Positions 22,814-33,976 of a stretch of 64,000 nucleotides of DNA are shown here, in pieces. Within the stretch, counting starts at the first letter, position 1, and each line of letters opens with the position of its first letter. Location: the NCBI GenBank assembly GCA_949130495.1, contig OX422216.1:98835967-98899966 (forward strand). The letters run 5' to 3'. The position numbers and the translations under genes were made by a program. The stretch comes from Sambucus nigra (lineage: Eukaryota > Streptophyta > Magnoliopsida > Dipsacales > Adoxaceae). The notes beneath the pieces are model-generated. The model did not search any database. It was not told the origin of the DNA and saw only the letters and a list, made by a program, of their open reading frames with translations.

Positions 22814-24640
22814 AATCTCGCCTTTGGCTATTCCGGGACAAAACATAAAATAAAAACTTATGGGTCGTTAAGCTCATCTAAAATACTCAATCCCCAACCC
22901 CAAAAGGAAAAGGTACAGACTCGACAGAAACATAATATTTGTAGCTTTGCTTTCTTGTAAACTTTGTCGCATGTTGCAAACTTGCACACTTAAACACGCC
23001 TTCAAATGTAACTTGAATATATAACATTATAAACTGCATAAAAAATAACCCCCCCCCCCCCCCCCATGTCCAATGATCTCCACATAGGTAAGACATCTCC
23101 CCTTTAGATAAAGATATCCTCCTAACATTAAAGTGAAATATACCATTTCTCCCCCTTTTTGTTCAGGAATAGACAAAGAAAGTAAACAGAATAAATAATT
23201 TCTTCCCCACAAAATATATCGCCCCAAAAAAGTGAGAACGTATGTAACCAATTGAATTTAAGGAAGAAAGAATAATATCATGCAATGTAAAAATAAATAA
23301 ACATAACATGGAAACACAAGCTCAGATAATCCAAACAAAGATCACTCCATACCAATATTGATGCAATAAATGATACCAACTTGAATACATAATGAAGCAA
23401 GAAATACCAATGTAAATAATCAACAAGAGATATCGATATGATCATATAACATGCCAAATTGATTCAAAGCTAAATCACATGGAAAACATGGATTAAATGC
23501 AAACACAAAGACTCAAAACAAAATAATATCATATATATAAATATAAAAAATATACCAATGACACAGAGACACATATATAAAAGTATAAATGACACAAAAT
23601 GACACAAAACTTATAAACTTTGCACACTAGCATAGTATCAATGTGTCTAAACACGTGGGATGGCGTGAAGTTGCATGAACTAGAAACAAATAAATTATGA
23701 CCCAATCACTCAAAAATATCCAAGGAGATCTATTCGATCGCAAAACTTTATCAAACTATGATTTATCCTCAAGTGACAGATAAAGTGAGCTCAAAGAACA
23801 AAAAAGCACAATGTGCATAAGCCTAGAATTTTGATGATTCTATGAATCAATAGCGTCACAACATGTTAAGCATAACTAAAATTCATTGTGCAAACCCATT
23901 GATCTTCAATTATAACACCCTCAAAAGCTAAACCAATATAAAAAATTTCACTCAATTTTTAATATACCAATTTTTGAAAATCAAACAAACAAACATATTG
24001 GCCTTTTAATCTTTCCTTTTTGCCTCTCATTTTTTTAGGCTGTTGAGAATGGTGTCTTTTTCGCAAAAGAGATTTGTTCATTTTGTAGCCTTTTTCCCCA
24101 TGCACCCTTATATATTAAATAAGAATCAACAAACTCATGGGCAACGGTTCTTACATGCACACATCCCTTATAGTCAAAAGATAGGTATATAATAATATTT
24201 AAGGGAGAACATTTCACTTATATTAAATATAACATGTGAAGCTAAAATTCAAAATAGCTCGTGCATGTGAGTGGAGGCATATATATAAATTTAATCCATT
24301 AAGAAAATTAAAGTCGAACGACTCCATGCAAACATAATTAAGAACAAGCTAAGCATTGACAATCATAATCAAATGTACTATCATTTGAAAACATGGAATG
24401 AAGTGGATTTAATCACACCAATATGCCACACAAAATGTGTAAAACTAAACTACATATAAAGTAAAAATCTTTTTGAGTTTTTTTTAACATTTTTCAAATT
24501 GATACTAATTTATCATAAACAATTCAAAAGACAAACAAAATCCTTTAATTTTTTTCTCAATAAAACCCAATAAAAGAAAAATCAGAACACAAAAGACTCT
24601 AACCACACACGACTAGCAAACACATATAACATGAAGTGAA
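22814..24640 (-). other. Array A non-coding tail between gag and the 3' LTR
   Basis: No integrase, reverse transcriptase or RNase H motif is found on either strand. Several GGGGGAGAA-type purine runs are present on the minus strand, the kind found before the 3' LTR in SIRE/Maximus copia elements, including a pure run of 17 C on the plus strand at 23049-23065. Confidence 0.6.
23049..23065. repeat. Homopolymer run of 17 C (G on the minus strand)
   Basis: Uninterrupted C17. The sister copy at 21310-21320 has only CCCTCCCTC at this place, so the run expanded locally or is an assembly artefact. Confidence 0.85.
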
Positions 24641-24649
24641 AAATCTAGT

Positions 24650-26590
24650 GTATGTAAACATGCGAATACAATCAACCATTAGATATAGCATGAGAAGTAT
24701 CATGTGCAAGCATTTGAGAATCAATAAGTTTATCATGTAAAGCCTCCAATTTTGATTTCCTATCCCACAAGTATTAAACATTATGTTCTCGAGTTTTGGG
24801 AACCTCGGTGACTCTAGACTTAGACTTTTTAAGACTATTTTTAAGATCAAAGTAAAAATTCCTAAGGTGACCTTTCCTACCTCAATGTGTGCCTGTGTAG
24901 ACATGAGGGATGTTACCTTTTGATTGACCTTTTCTAACACTCTTAGAAACAATTAACTCTCTCAAAAGCATGGTTTTGGCTTTTGTAGCCTAAGCATTTG
25001 TAATATCAAAACCAATCCCACATGTGTTATCTTTGATTCAAATGGCGCCTAATATCTTATTCAACTTTTTCGAACTAGATTCTAAAGAAAATTTGACATA
25101 ACTCGAATCTTTCAATCTCTCTTTTAGCTCCACTATCCTAGACTCGAGTAAATAATGAGACTCTTCAAAAATTAGGGAATCCTTCTTCAAAATATCCATT
25201 AATCCCCGAAGGCTATTTCGCTCCCCCTCTACAAATGCGAGTTTCTCCCTAAGAGTCTTCTCACGTGCCCTAAGATCCTCGATTAAAACACTCTCATCAT
25301 TACCCAAGGAATGTTATTTTAACCTAGCTTCCGGCTTTAAGTTTTTATTTTTTCAATTTCATTATTTTTGCATATAACTCACGGAAGGCAACTTGGAGTT
25401 CACTCTCCTCTTCATCTTCTTCTTCATCTCCACTCTCTCCACCATCACTCACCTGGGAATCATAAACAATGTTCTCAAAAGTATCATGCTTAGAACCTTC
25501 ATGAAAAGAATTTTCATTAAGACTCGCATAACTAGTTATGAAAGTAGTGTAGTTACGCTAAATGGAGGGTTCAGGGTTCTCTTCCGGATCGCTACCACTA
25601 AGGATGGCATTGTACACCTTTGGTTCTTTCCCTCTTTCCTTAGTTTAGTTGGACACTCAACTTCCCTATGGTCATAGCCCTCACACCCAAAGCATCAATC
25701 CAACTCATCCCTCTAAAAATTATCATCATGATTTTTTGGGAATTGATCGGCCTTGTTATACTTATTTTTATCAAACTTCTTTACATCTTTTAGTTATTTT
25801 TAAAACTTGAGAAATTTTCCAAACTTCTTCGCAAACATGGCCATATCATCAAAATCGATGTCAGACTCATCATCTAAAACTCATGTTCCCTCCTTCTGGG
25901 CTTTCAAAGCAATGCCCTTATCCTTCTTCTTCTTTTTGGAGGAAAACATGTCGAGCTAATAAGTTTGAAGATCGGCTACAAGCTCTTCAAGTTTTGTAAA
26001 GTCTAAAGTACACAAGGAATTCAAAACTGTAACTTTTGAATTGAATCTTTCAAGAAAGGCCCTTAAGATTTTATTGACTACATGTGTTTTGGGTATTCTC
26101 TCTCCCAAGTTAAATGATAAGTTCACAATATAAAAAATTCTAGCATATAACTCATTAAAGGATTTACTCTCCTCCATCCTAATGGCTTCAAATTGAGTGG
26201 TGAGGTTTTAGATTTTGGAACCCTTAATAACACAAGTACCTTTATGTGTGAGTTGGAGTATGTCCCAAGCCTCTTTAGAGGTTTCACATGTCATAATATG
26301 GCGAAACTCCTCTGGTGTGACCGCACAAAACCGAGCATTTAAACCTCATGAATTCTAATTTGCTAACCAATACTCTTTCTCACTCCATGATTATACGGGT
26401 TTGGGAATCCTATAATCAATAGCTAAGGTTGTGGTTGCGGACCAACCCTTAAAACTGCTTGTCATACCCATGCATCTATCGACTTAAGTGATGATTTCAT
26501 ATGCATTTTTCAATACGCGTAGTTAGACCGATCAAACAATGGTGGTCTAGAAAATAATTGACCCTTCGAATAAAAATCACTAAAATTCAT
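24650..26590 (-). pseudogene. SIRE-like copia gag, array A
   Basis: From ATG at 26590 the minus strand shows in order: PPLFDRSNYAY, the entry motif of the copia-type gag domain (an expected Trp is now a stop); an Arg-Ala-Phe-Leu-Glu-Arg-Phe stretch (about 26040-26070) ending in LEELVADLQTY (25956); an acidic linker with DDMAMFAKKFGKFLKF; a CCHC zinc knuckle CFGCEGYDHREVEC (25653-25694); a long coiled coil (25038-25307, many Leu, Glu and Lys); CGIGFD; and a second, damaged knuckle RKGHLRNFYF (about 24850). Gag packages RNA and forms the particle. This order of two knuckles around a coiled coil is that of SIRE/Maximus gag. At least ten stops and frameshifts make it non-functional. No protease follows. 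Confidence 0.75.
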
Positions 26591-26625
26591 GTTTAAAGAT
26601 GGATTTAACATAAGAACTTAGTGTT

Positions 26626-26643
26626 CCCGCTCTGATATTAATT
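26626..26643 (-). other. Array A primer-binding site (initiator tRNA-Met)
   Basis: The minus strand reads AATTAATATCAGAGCGGG directly after LTR-A2, a decayed form of the TGGTATCAGAGC site complementary to initiator tRNA-Met. Confidence 0.7.
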
Positions 26644-27692
26644 TGTGAAAGTGAGGGGATATACGGAGTGGTCACAACAAAAGTCAGTTTTTAATTTTTC
26701 AAATTAAATATTAAACTTGCATAGAAATAACCCAAATAACACTTGGCACCAATTTTAAACCGGTTATTTTATTAAAATAAAAAAAAATTATCTTTATCCT
26801 AAAGCATGCATATAGGCGATAGTAGGATAAAATTAATCAATCCTCATAACAGGCTGATGTACGAGGATAACCCATAATGGAAAAAACCTCGAATGGCCCA
26901 CCACACAAATTCACTATGATGACGTATTAAAACATTCAACAAATGACTTCCATACTGACTCGATGCCCTCGTAAGCCTTGACGCATCTTCGATCTTCAAC
27001 CTCTCCTCCATAGTGACATGCAAGAGTCCACTCATGAAATTTCCACACCGTGTGAGTCCACACACGCTTCGGTGTCCACCAATATGGCAAAGCAACTATT
27101 TATGGATCTGGAATAAGGATGCACTGCTTGTTAATTGAAGCACCACACTATGGAGTCCACCGAAGGTAGACAGTAAACACGGAATCCACCGTATGAGACA
27201 TACTCAATAGAGATGATGATGAGTAAAAACTTCTTGGTGCCCATAAATTGAAGATCTCAAACTAACGTAATGATTGAAACTTCCATCTTAGAGAGTTTGG
27301 GTGAAACTAGGGTCTGAAGGCTTTTGGTTTCTGATAAAAAAAATAATTTTAACCAAAATTATCAACTTAAAAAGTTTTCGACATGCCTATTTATAGGAAA
27401 CACGAATTTTGAGGCGACTAAATCTCATTCAAATGAAAACAAGAGTTCAATCGAACGAAATAGAATATCTTGTTCGATCCAAAACCAAACTCATTCTAAA
27501 GAACAACTCATCTCATTAGAACCAGCTTCTAATGAGCTTCGAACGATATTTGTTTAGAAAAATCTTAAAATCAACCATGAGATATAAAAGTTAATTCTGA
27601 ACAACTTTTCCTTCTTCAACATCTTCGAAAAAAATATTCTATATCCATTTTAGACGGATTTTTTGTCTAAAATATAGTAAAATTATTTTAGG
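26644..27692 (-). repeat. LTR-A2 (5' LTR of the gag-bearing unit), truncated
   Basis: It aligns with LTR-A1 from TGTGAAAGTGAGGGG to about A1 position 22545 and then stops at the border of E4. The missing last part, about 270 bp, is not found directly beyond E4. Confidence 0.7.
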
Positions 27693-30375
27693 TGTTGTTA
27701 AGATATGGTCCATTGATCTAGGACACATGTCGACATCTCTAAGACCCTAGACCTTGATATTTTGGGTTTGTCTTATTAGGAGGGTTGGTGGGATTGCCTT
27801 ATATGGTAAGTAGGTATCGGGGTGTTTGGGTATTTAAGCATTAGAGAAGGGTTCTTTGTTTCATTATTCACATCACCATTTTGTAGCCTCTCTCTCTCTA
27901 ACCTTGGTCTTCCATCCTAGACCAATATACCACCATTTCCACCCCTAGAACCACCATTAAAAAGCTTAGAGCCATCTTAGAACACCATAGAAACCACAGT
28001 CGGTATTGTTGGGTTGAAGAAGATGAAGTTCTTGGAGTTGTTGCAGGGGTTTGTAGAAGGTTTCATGGAGCTCAAAGAAGGATTCCGTGGAGCTTAAATG
28101 GAGCACATATGGAGCTTTTATAGAGGATGCATTTAGTAACCCCTTGGGGCCATCTTTGAAGGTGGGGGTTGCTCCTCCTACATCAAATTTTTTTCCACCA
28201 TTTGGAGTCTTTAGAGGTGGGAAGAAACAAACCTTGACATAGGTTTGTTTTGTGTTAAATTTCAGTGCACATATTTACATATATTGGGCTTAATATGTGT
28301 AGGATATGAGTTAGTTTGTATCTATGGGTTAATTAGTTACATTCCTATCATTTTGTATGAAACTAGGTTTCAAAGAAGTGATTTCAAATGAGTTTTAAAA
28401 CTGTAGAAATTTCAGAATATATGCTTTAAATATTTTATGAAATAAGATGTGTTTAATAATGTTCTTGATGGGAGATAGCATGATTTTGTGAAAATGAATG
28501 TATTAGGCTTAATTAAGCCATTTTATGAAAATAAAGTCTTCTTTTCTATGTGAGATTATGGAGTCAAATGCAGGAAAATAAGCTTTCACTTTAATGGGTA
28601 TTTTAAGGCGTGTTAAACTCATGTAGAAAGTAAAATGATTTTAATGTGTAAATATGTGAAAAGTAAGGATTTTTTATTGTGGGTTAAAAGTTAATAATGG
28701 AAGTCAAAGATTTCAAATGTGTAAATAATAGCAAAGTGGGTGTTAGGATGCAAAATCCTATAAATAAAGTGTGTATTTCAAATGTCCAGAAAATGGGACT
28801 TTAATATGTGAAAGGGTGTTATTTTATATGTTAAAGATGTTAAAGTGATAGGTATGAAATTTAGGTAAGGTGTGATGATAAGCAAGTGTTTTAAATGGCT
28901 AAAAGTGTTTAACTATTAAGTTGAAAATTTAATAACGATTTTTGAGAAGTAACACTCGTTAAAGGACCAAATTGCAAGTTTTGGTAAATAAAGGGTAAAT
29001 TGGTAATTTACTTAAAGTGAAACATTTTTATGGAATAAAAATATTGATGAATGTTTTTACACTAGTGTGAGTGAAAATGAATTAAGTCCTAAAACGTGGA
29101 TAATTTTTGGTATAAAATCAACATGTGTATGAATAAAGGACTTAAAGGAGAAAGAAATAAGTTTTCAAATGTTAAAGGAAAAACAAATGGTTAATTCTGG
29201 GCTTTTGGCTTCGGCCCGTAAATGTGGATTAATGTGAACATTGGGATAATGTTGAACACATTGAAAAGATAATAGAATATTCGGATAATACCGAAAAATT
29301 AAGAAGGGCATGACGTCCTTAGTGGTGAGAGGCTCCAAAGTAACTGATTAAAAATATATGGTGCTTGGTACCGGTGGTAAGGAGCCCCCGAAACCGAGGT
29401 TATTGGCTAAATTCCAAAGATAATGATGTAATCAGAAACATGATAAGAAACGGGTTATAAGATAGCAATTACCTAACTTATGTGAATGATTAATGTTCCG
29501 GTTAGTGTAATGTGGATAAGTAAATTGAGAATAATGACTAATGTCCATAAGAAAAGTGAAATAGTTAAGCAAGGTGACCTAATGGATAATTAAGCTACCG
29601 AAGGAGTTTTAAACCCGTAATAACACAAGTGTGTGTGTGTGTTGTATAAAGCTTTCAATGTTAAGGAATACTTTCTAACACGATGTGTACGTGTGTTGAA
29701 AGAAAGTCTTAGGTAATAATTAAGTAACTCTGGTGTGAGTTAATGAACATTGGGTAATAAACGTCTTAAAAGTAAATGAAAAGTTTTTCCGATAAATTTT
29801 AAATTGTTTAACTGTGTGAGTTAGTGGGAAGAATATGCAAGTTTTAAGCATAATGATACAAAATTACTAATTTCTAAAGACACGGAGAACAAACGGTATT
29901 AAACAATAATTTTGGAATAAAAACGATTGCATGCATTAGAGCATCTTTTGGCAAAAGGTATTTATGTAGATATATATGTATTTTCACATGCATGTATTTG
30001 TAGCGTGTGAGTATTCTTTCTACCGTTTGTTTATAGACTGCATTTGTATAAGTTCCCACTGAGCATTCGTCTCACTCCCTCCTTTTGTTATGGCAGGTTG
30101 TATGTGGTCCCGTATTTTTAAAGTGTTGTACAAGTAAGTACTTAATTTGCATTTATTTTAGTAGCTCTATTTACATGGCCTTGGGGGCACTCCCCTTAGG
30201 TCACATCACGTAGTTTGATGAAAATTTAATCACATGCTAATAGGTGTAACGTTAAATAATGATAAAACTGGATTAGAAACATTATTTAGGTTGTTCCATT
30301 ACACTTCACAATTAAAGCGCGAGCGGGATCAGTTTGATCCTTTATTAACCCTTAAATCCGAGTCGGGGCGTTACA
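27693..30375 (+). mobile_element. E4: Gypsy (Tekay-like) solo LTR
   Basis: It runs from TGTTGTTAAGATATGG to GAGTCGGGGCGTTACA. A GGGCGTTACA-type end and a length near 2.7 kb are typical of Tekay-type chromovirus LTRs. TATTTAAG near 27831, followed by CTCTCTCTCT near 27890, fits a promoter and leader in plus orientation. There is no coding sequence. Flanks (ttagg, ttggt) do not give a clean 5-bp duplication, so the left border may be off by a few bases or the copy recombined. Clade is inferred from the ends only. Confidence 0.55.
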
Positions 30376-31154
30376 TTGGTACAATCCACAAGAGATCTCA
30401 AACATACATATGTATGTGAAACTTGGATCTCAAAAAGTTGGGTGTAAACTAGGGTTTGGGAGGCATAAGATATGTTCTTGAATAACGTTTTCACAAAGAC
30501 CTCTCATAAAATAAACTTACCATCACTCCTAATTATAGAAAACACAAAAATTGAGAAAACTCGTTCGAATTAAATACATAGGAACGTTTGAACGAAGTCT
30601 ACATTATCATTTGAACAAAATTGAATCTCATTTGAATGAACCTAGAGAACTCGTTTGAACTGACTTCGAACGAGCTTTGAACGATTTTTTTATAAAACAA
30701 AAACTTTTCATTGTAACCTCATTTGAACGACAAGGCATTTCTCATTTGAACTAAAGAAATAATCATTGGAATGAACTGTGTAATCTCATTTGAACGACTA
30801 ACGAAATCTCGTTTGAACGGCACTGTTAAAAAATATTTTTCTTTTGAAAATTCTTTTTTCGAAAATGGCCTCAAACCTTTTAAAAACTAAACACCCAAAA
30901 CTCGAATATAGGGATCAAATATAAATATGCATTCATACCTCAATGATATCCCTCAGATATTGAAGATGAAACTTGACATAAAACTCGATGTGTACTCGAT
31001 GTCACTTTAAGTTGGTTTCTACGGCCTTCAATCACACATCATAGGCTTGGAGAATAAATAACTCAAATCCTAACCTATGACACAAAAAATTTTGTCGAAA
31101 CGGAATTAAGCCAATATACATACAAATTAACTCGAGTGAAAATTAGTCCCTACA
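30376..31154 (-). repeat. LTR-A3, partial
   Basis: Collinear with LTR-A1 from about 22110 to its right end (22813), including GAAACTTGGATCTCAAA, the TTCGAA-rich zone (30560-30830) and the CCCTACA end. The missing left part is replaced by E4. It overlaps LTR-A2 in content, so it is a third LTR and not the rest of A2. Confidence 0.65.
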
Positions 31155-31365
31155 CATAAACTTGGCCATGACATTGGTCATTTGGATGGGCCTCATTACA
31201 GAGGTTTTGAAAGCTTGACCCACTTAGGTAGTTCCTGTAATATCAGCAACTAGAGGAACCGATAAACTAGGAGTAATATTATGCTCCTCTTGATGTTGCG
31301 TATTATCAAAGTTAAGAGCGTTTTTAGTGTTATCATTGGTGATTGCTAATAGAATAACTCCCTAG
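31155..31365 (-). pseudogene. E5 gag, N-terminal fragment
   Basis: The minus strand downstream of the E5 primer site reads NDNTKNALNFDNTQHQEE and then NITPSLSVPLVADITGT, a Gln/Asn-rich start like those of Gypsy gag proteins. After one stop it continues to LTR-A3, where it ends abruptly. Assignment rests on position and composition. Confidence 0.4.
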
Positions 31366-32470
31366 TAAGGTCACCAAATGTAAGAGAGTACTTCTTTTGG
31401 AGCTAGGGTGATTAAGGATAAACTGAGGTGTAACTTGTATTAGTGACAATACTATAATAATAAGTGCACGTTTGAATGATAAGGAATGAACTCAATATAA
31501 TGATAAAACTTCACATATATAACTCAAATGATTGATAATAAATGTAAGTGTTTGACAATAAATGAACCTCTGAGAAAGATATCTAGATGGAGAGAGAAAT
31601 AAGCACTCTAGATATACCTCAGGTAGGAAGTTAAACACTAAGGTATAAAGGGATAAGAGTTAAAGCTCAATAAATTCTTATGTTCTTGAGCAGAACTAAG
31701 TAAAGCATTAATTGCAGGGAGTAAAAGCTTTGGTTTCCAATAGCTCACTCGAAGTGGTCTTTAGCTTAAAAATAACGTGGTCCTTTCAAATGGATAAAAA
31801 TGGGGATATATAGGCTCAGCTCACACGCGTGGAACCTCAAGTTCATTCAATGTTGGCCAGTACACAATACCCAATATGTTAAATGCATTAAATGTTGAGT
31901 GAAATCTCGAGTGACCGACTGTTATGTCAGGCGGAGCCATAATGTGTCAGCGCCAAACCAGCCAGTTGTTCACCAAATAATCATTGTTTGATATAAGCTT
32001 GATTTGACATGCGTAGGTTATGGTATGACATCACATAGATCTTTTATGGAAAGATACTCCGTTTGGCACCACAACTCAGTGTCAAATAATCGAGTAAGCT
32101 CAAGGTTATTCTCTAATGGTTACTTGAGTAATGTTTAATCGGGCTAAGGTATAACTCTTTTGTGGTTAGGAATAAGTTCAGGCATGGTTGCTCGACCAGT
32201 GCTTATTTGAGCTCATCAAGGTGTTTTACCTGGTGTGTCTAAAATAGTTAAATCATGTTTAAACGAAACCTCTCTCTCTATCCTCCAAACTAGTTCCCTT
32301 AGAGATCCTAAGTGAGGTTGCTCAATAGAGCATGAAAGCTCTTCCATGCCCTTCCAAACATGGTCCATCGATGGCACCGAGTAACCTCATCTCCATTTTA
32401 AAACATAAGTCGTTTATTATATTATAAAAATAGATAAAATACATAGTTCCTCAACTAGCTTCTTCTGGAA
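31359..32470 (-). mobile_element. E5: Gypsy 5' LTR and primer site, truncated element
   Basis: The minus strand reads TTGGTGACCTTACTAGGGAG (31359-31378) directly after an LTR that ends CTCTCTTACA (TGTAAGAGAG at 31379 on the plus strand). The LTR runs right to about 32440-32480, where copia gag resumes. The primer type is of the TTGGTGACC kind and I do not assign the tRNA. Only the 5' end of the element is left. Confidence 0.5.
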
Positions 32471-32479
32471 TTTTTTCTC

Positions 32480-32870
32480 AATCTTTGATTTTGGATTAAA
32501 GTGGTTGATTATTTACACTCCTTTGTGATGTCAATAATCTTTGATGAATCCTTATCTAGTCTCTAATTTAGTTTCTTAATCAGCAGGTTTATCTCTAAGT
32601 AAGAAGGATTATCTATAATCCCCTACTACAACTTGAGATGCCCTTCATGTGTAATTTCAACCACATCCCATATTTGTTTATCAGAGGAATAATATGATAA
32701 TCTTTGATATTAATTTGGGGAAGGTAAGCAACATAAAGTGTTTATTACTTTGGCGTTAATTTTCATTCCCTTATGATCTTCTTTGTTAATTTGGTTTCAA
32801 GTTTTGGAGTGGAAGCATTATCCATAATTTTAATGGGTATATAAGGACCATTAACAATAACTGAAAAATG
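32480..32870 (-). pseudogene. SIRE-like copia gag fragment abutting LTR-B1
   Basis: Directly after the end of LTR-B1 on the minus strand one reads VIVNGPYIPIKIMDNAS, then KKIIREWKLTPK, and in shifted frames an Ile-Trp-Asp-Val-Val-Glu-Ile-Thr-His-Glu-Gly stretch. These are hallmarks of the N-terminal domain of SIRE-type copia gag. The primer site and gag start are missing, so a deletion begins at the LTR edge. E5 cuts off the rest. Confidence 0.65.
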
Positions 32871-33976
32871 TGAGGTCCCAGTGATATGAATAAATCATAG
32901 AGTATGTCATACACACAAACACCATTCTATTTAGACCAATTTTTTTCTTGACAAAATTATGTGAGCATGCTAGATATTTAAATCTAAATGAAGATAAGAC
33001 AATCAACATCAGACTAACACAAGAAGAAGATGAGGAAAAATACCTTTCGGGCAAAACCTATATTCTGCACTATTTTAAACTAGAAAGAAATACACGGACT
33101 TATAAAGACTTAGAGATCCACTAAGTCATGCAGCAATGTCTTCAAGTTGTCCGCAGTAAATAATGCAGATTTGATATCGTCCCACAACAACATTTTTCCT
33201 ACCTCAGTATCCACCTATCAGCCTCAGGAATCGATATTTCTTTCTTCTTCAGCCGTAGAGAATAAACTCCACAAAGTTCAGTAGTAGAGACCTAAATCCA
33301 TACGGTTTGGAACATGGAATGTGTTCTTATTGGTTTGGGAAAATGATCTCAAGTCATCCAAGGGGTTTAAATTGAAAAAATAAGAGAGTTTGATCACAAA
33401 AAGTACTCTAAAAGTCTTGGAAACAAATGGAGCCCCGCATTCCTATTTATAGGGAGAAATATCTCCAAGAGATAGGTATGAAAGATTGCATTTGAAATCT
33501 GTTAAAAAATAAATTTTCGTGTACTCGTTCGAACAAAGGTACATCCCGTTCGAACGAAGTACCCATTCTTGTTCGAACATACTTTAAAGAACCGATCTAA
33601 CGAGATTCTAGAGCCTATAAAAAGACTCGACAATAGATCTCGTTCGTTCTAATAAAGTATATGAACTCATTTGGACGACATCCAAATATAATTCTAATGA
33701 CTTAGTAAAATTTTCAAAAAAACTTTCAAAACATTTTGGAAAAATATTTAAGTTTTCAAACTCTTTAAAAATACCCCTTAACAAAAAGAGTTCACAGAAA
33801 CAACCTCATAAACCTTCTTAGATAAATGTAGTAAGGATCGATCTTCAATTCTTGCATTTGGTCACTAACGCTTCTTCATTTGAAATCTTGAGAATGTTTA
33901 TGATGCTGCAGTGGTGTGTAATGGGATAACCCAAACTAAAATAAATGACGAGCAATTATAAATCTCTCTCTTATGA
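32871..33976 (-). repeat. LTR-B1
   Basis: 1.1 kb. It matches LTR-B2 (48162-49208) through CCTATTTATA (TATA, minus strand, 33442-33451), the TTCGAA motifs (33524-33660) and the TCTTATGA end. A purine tract on the minus strand (CCAGGGGGGGAT) follows its right border. Confidence 0.75.
33524..33660 (-). promoter_or_regulatory. TTCGAA palindrome cluster in the LTR-B1 U3
   Basis: CTCGTTCGAACAAAG, CCGTTCGAACGAAG, TTGTTCGAACA and CTCGTTCGTT lie 70-210 bp upstream of the minus-strand TATA box. Equivalent clusters occur in LTR-B2 (48755-48935), A1 (22298-22500), A2 (27420-27545), A3 (30560-30830) and the solo LTR E8 (51709-51822). Confidence 0.6.

Larger units (their letters stand above)
20980..31154 (-). 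mobile_element. Array A: tandem SIRE-like copia elements sharing LTRs
   Basis: In minus orientation the array reads LTR-A3 (31154-30376), LTR-A2 (27692-26644), primer site, gag, a non-coding tail, LTR-A1 (22813-21518), a short internal piece (21517-21079) and the edge of a fourth LTR (21078-20980). The A LTRs begin TGT(A/G)(A/G)GG on the minus strand and end CTTTC(T)CACA. No pol is visible in the 3.8 kb interior. A Gypsy-type solo LTR lies between A2 and A3. Confidence 0.7.

Noticed and set aside
23027..23251. Minus-strand frame with a Gly run
   Set aside because: Produced by the G17 homopolymer and purine tracts of the array A tail.
25393..25677. Plus-strand 94-codon frame
   Set aside because: Antisense shadow of the array A gag around the first zinc knuckle.
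33524..33660. Heat-shock element interpretation of the TTCGAA clusters
   Set aside because: Heat-shock elements need TTC and GAA separated by two bases; here they abut.
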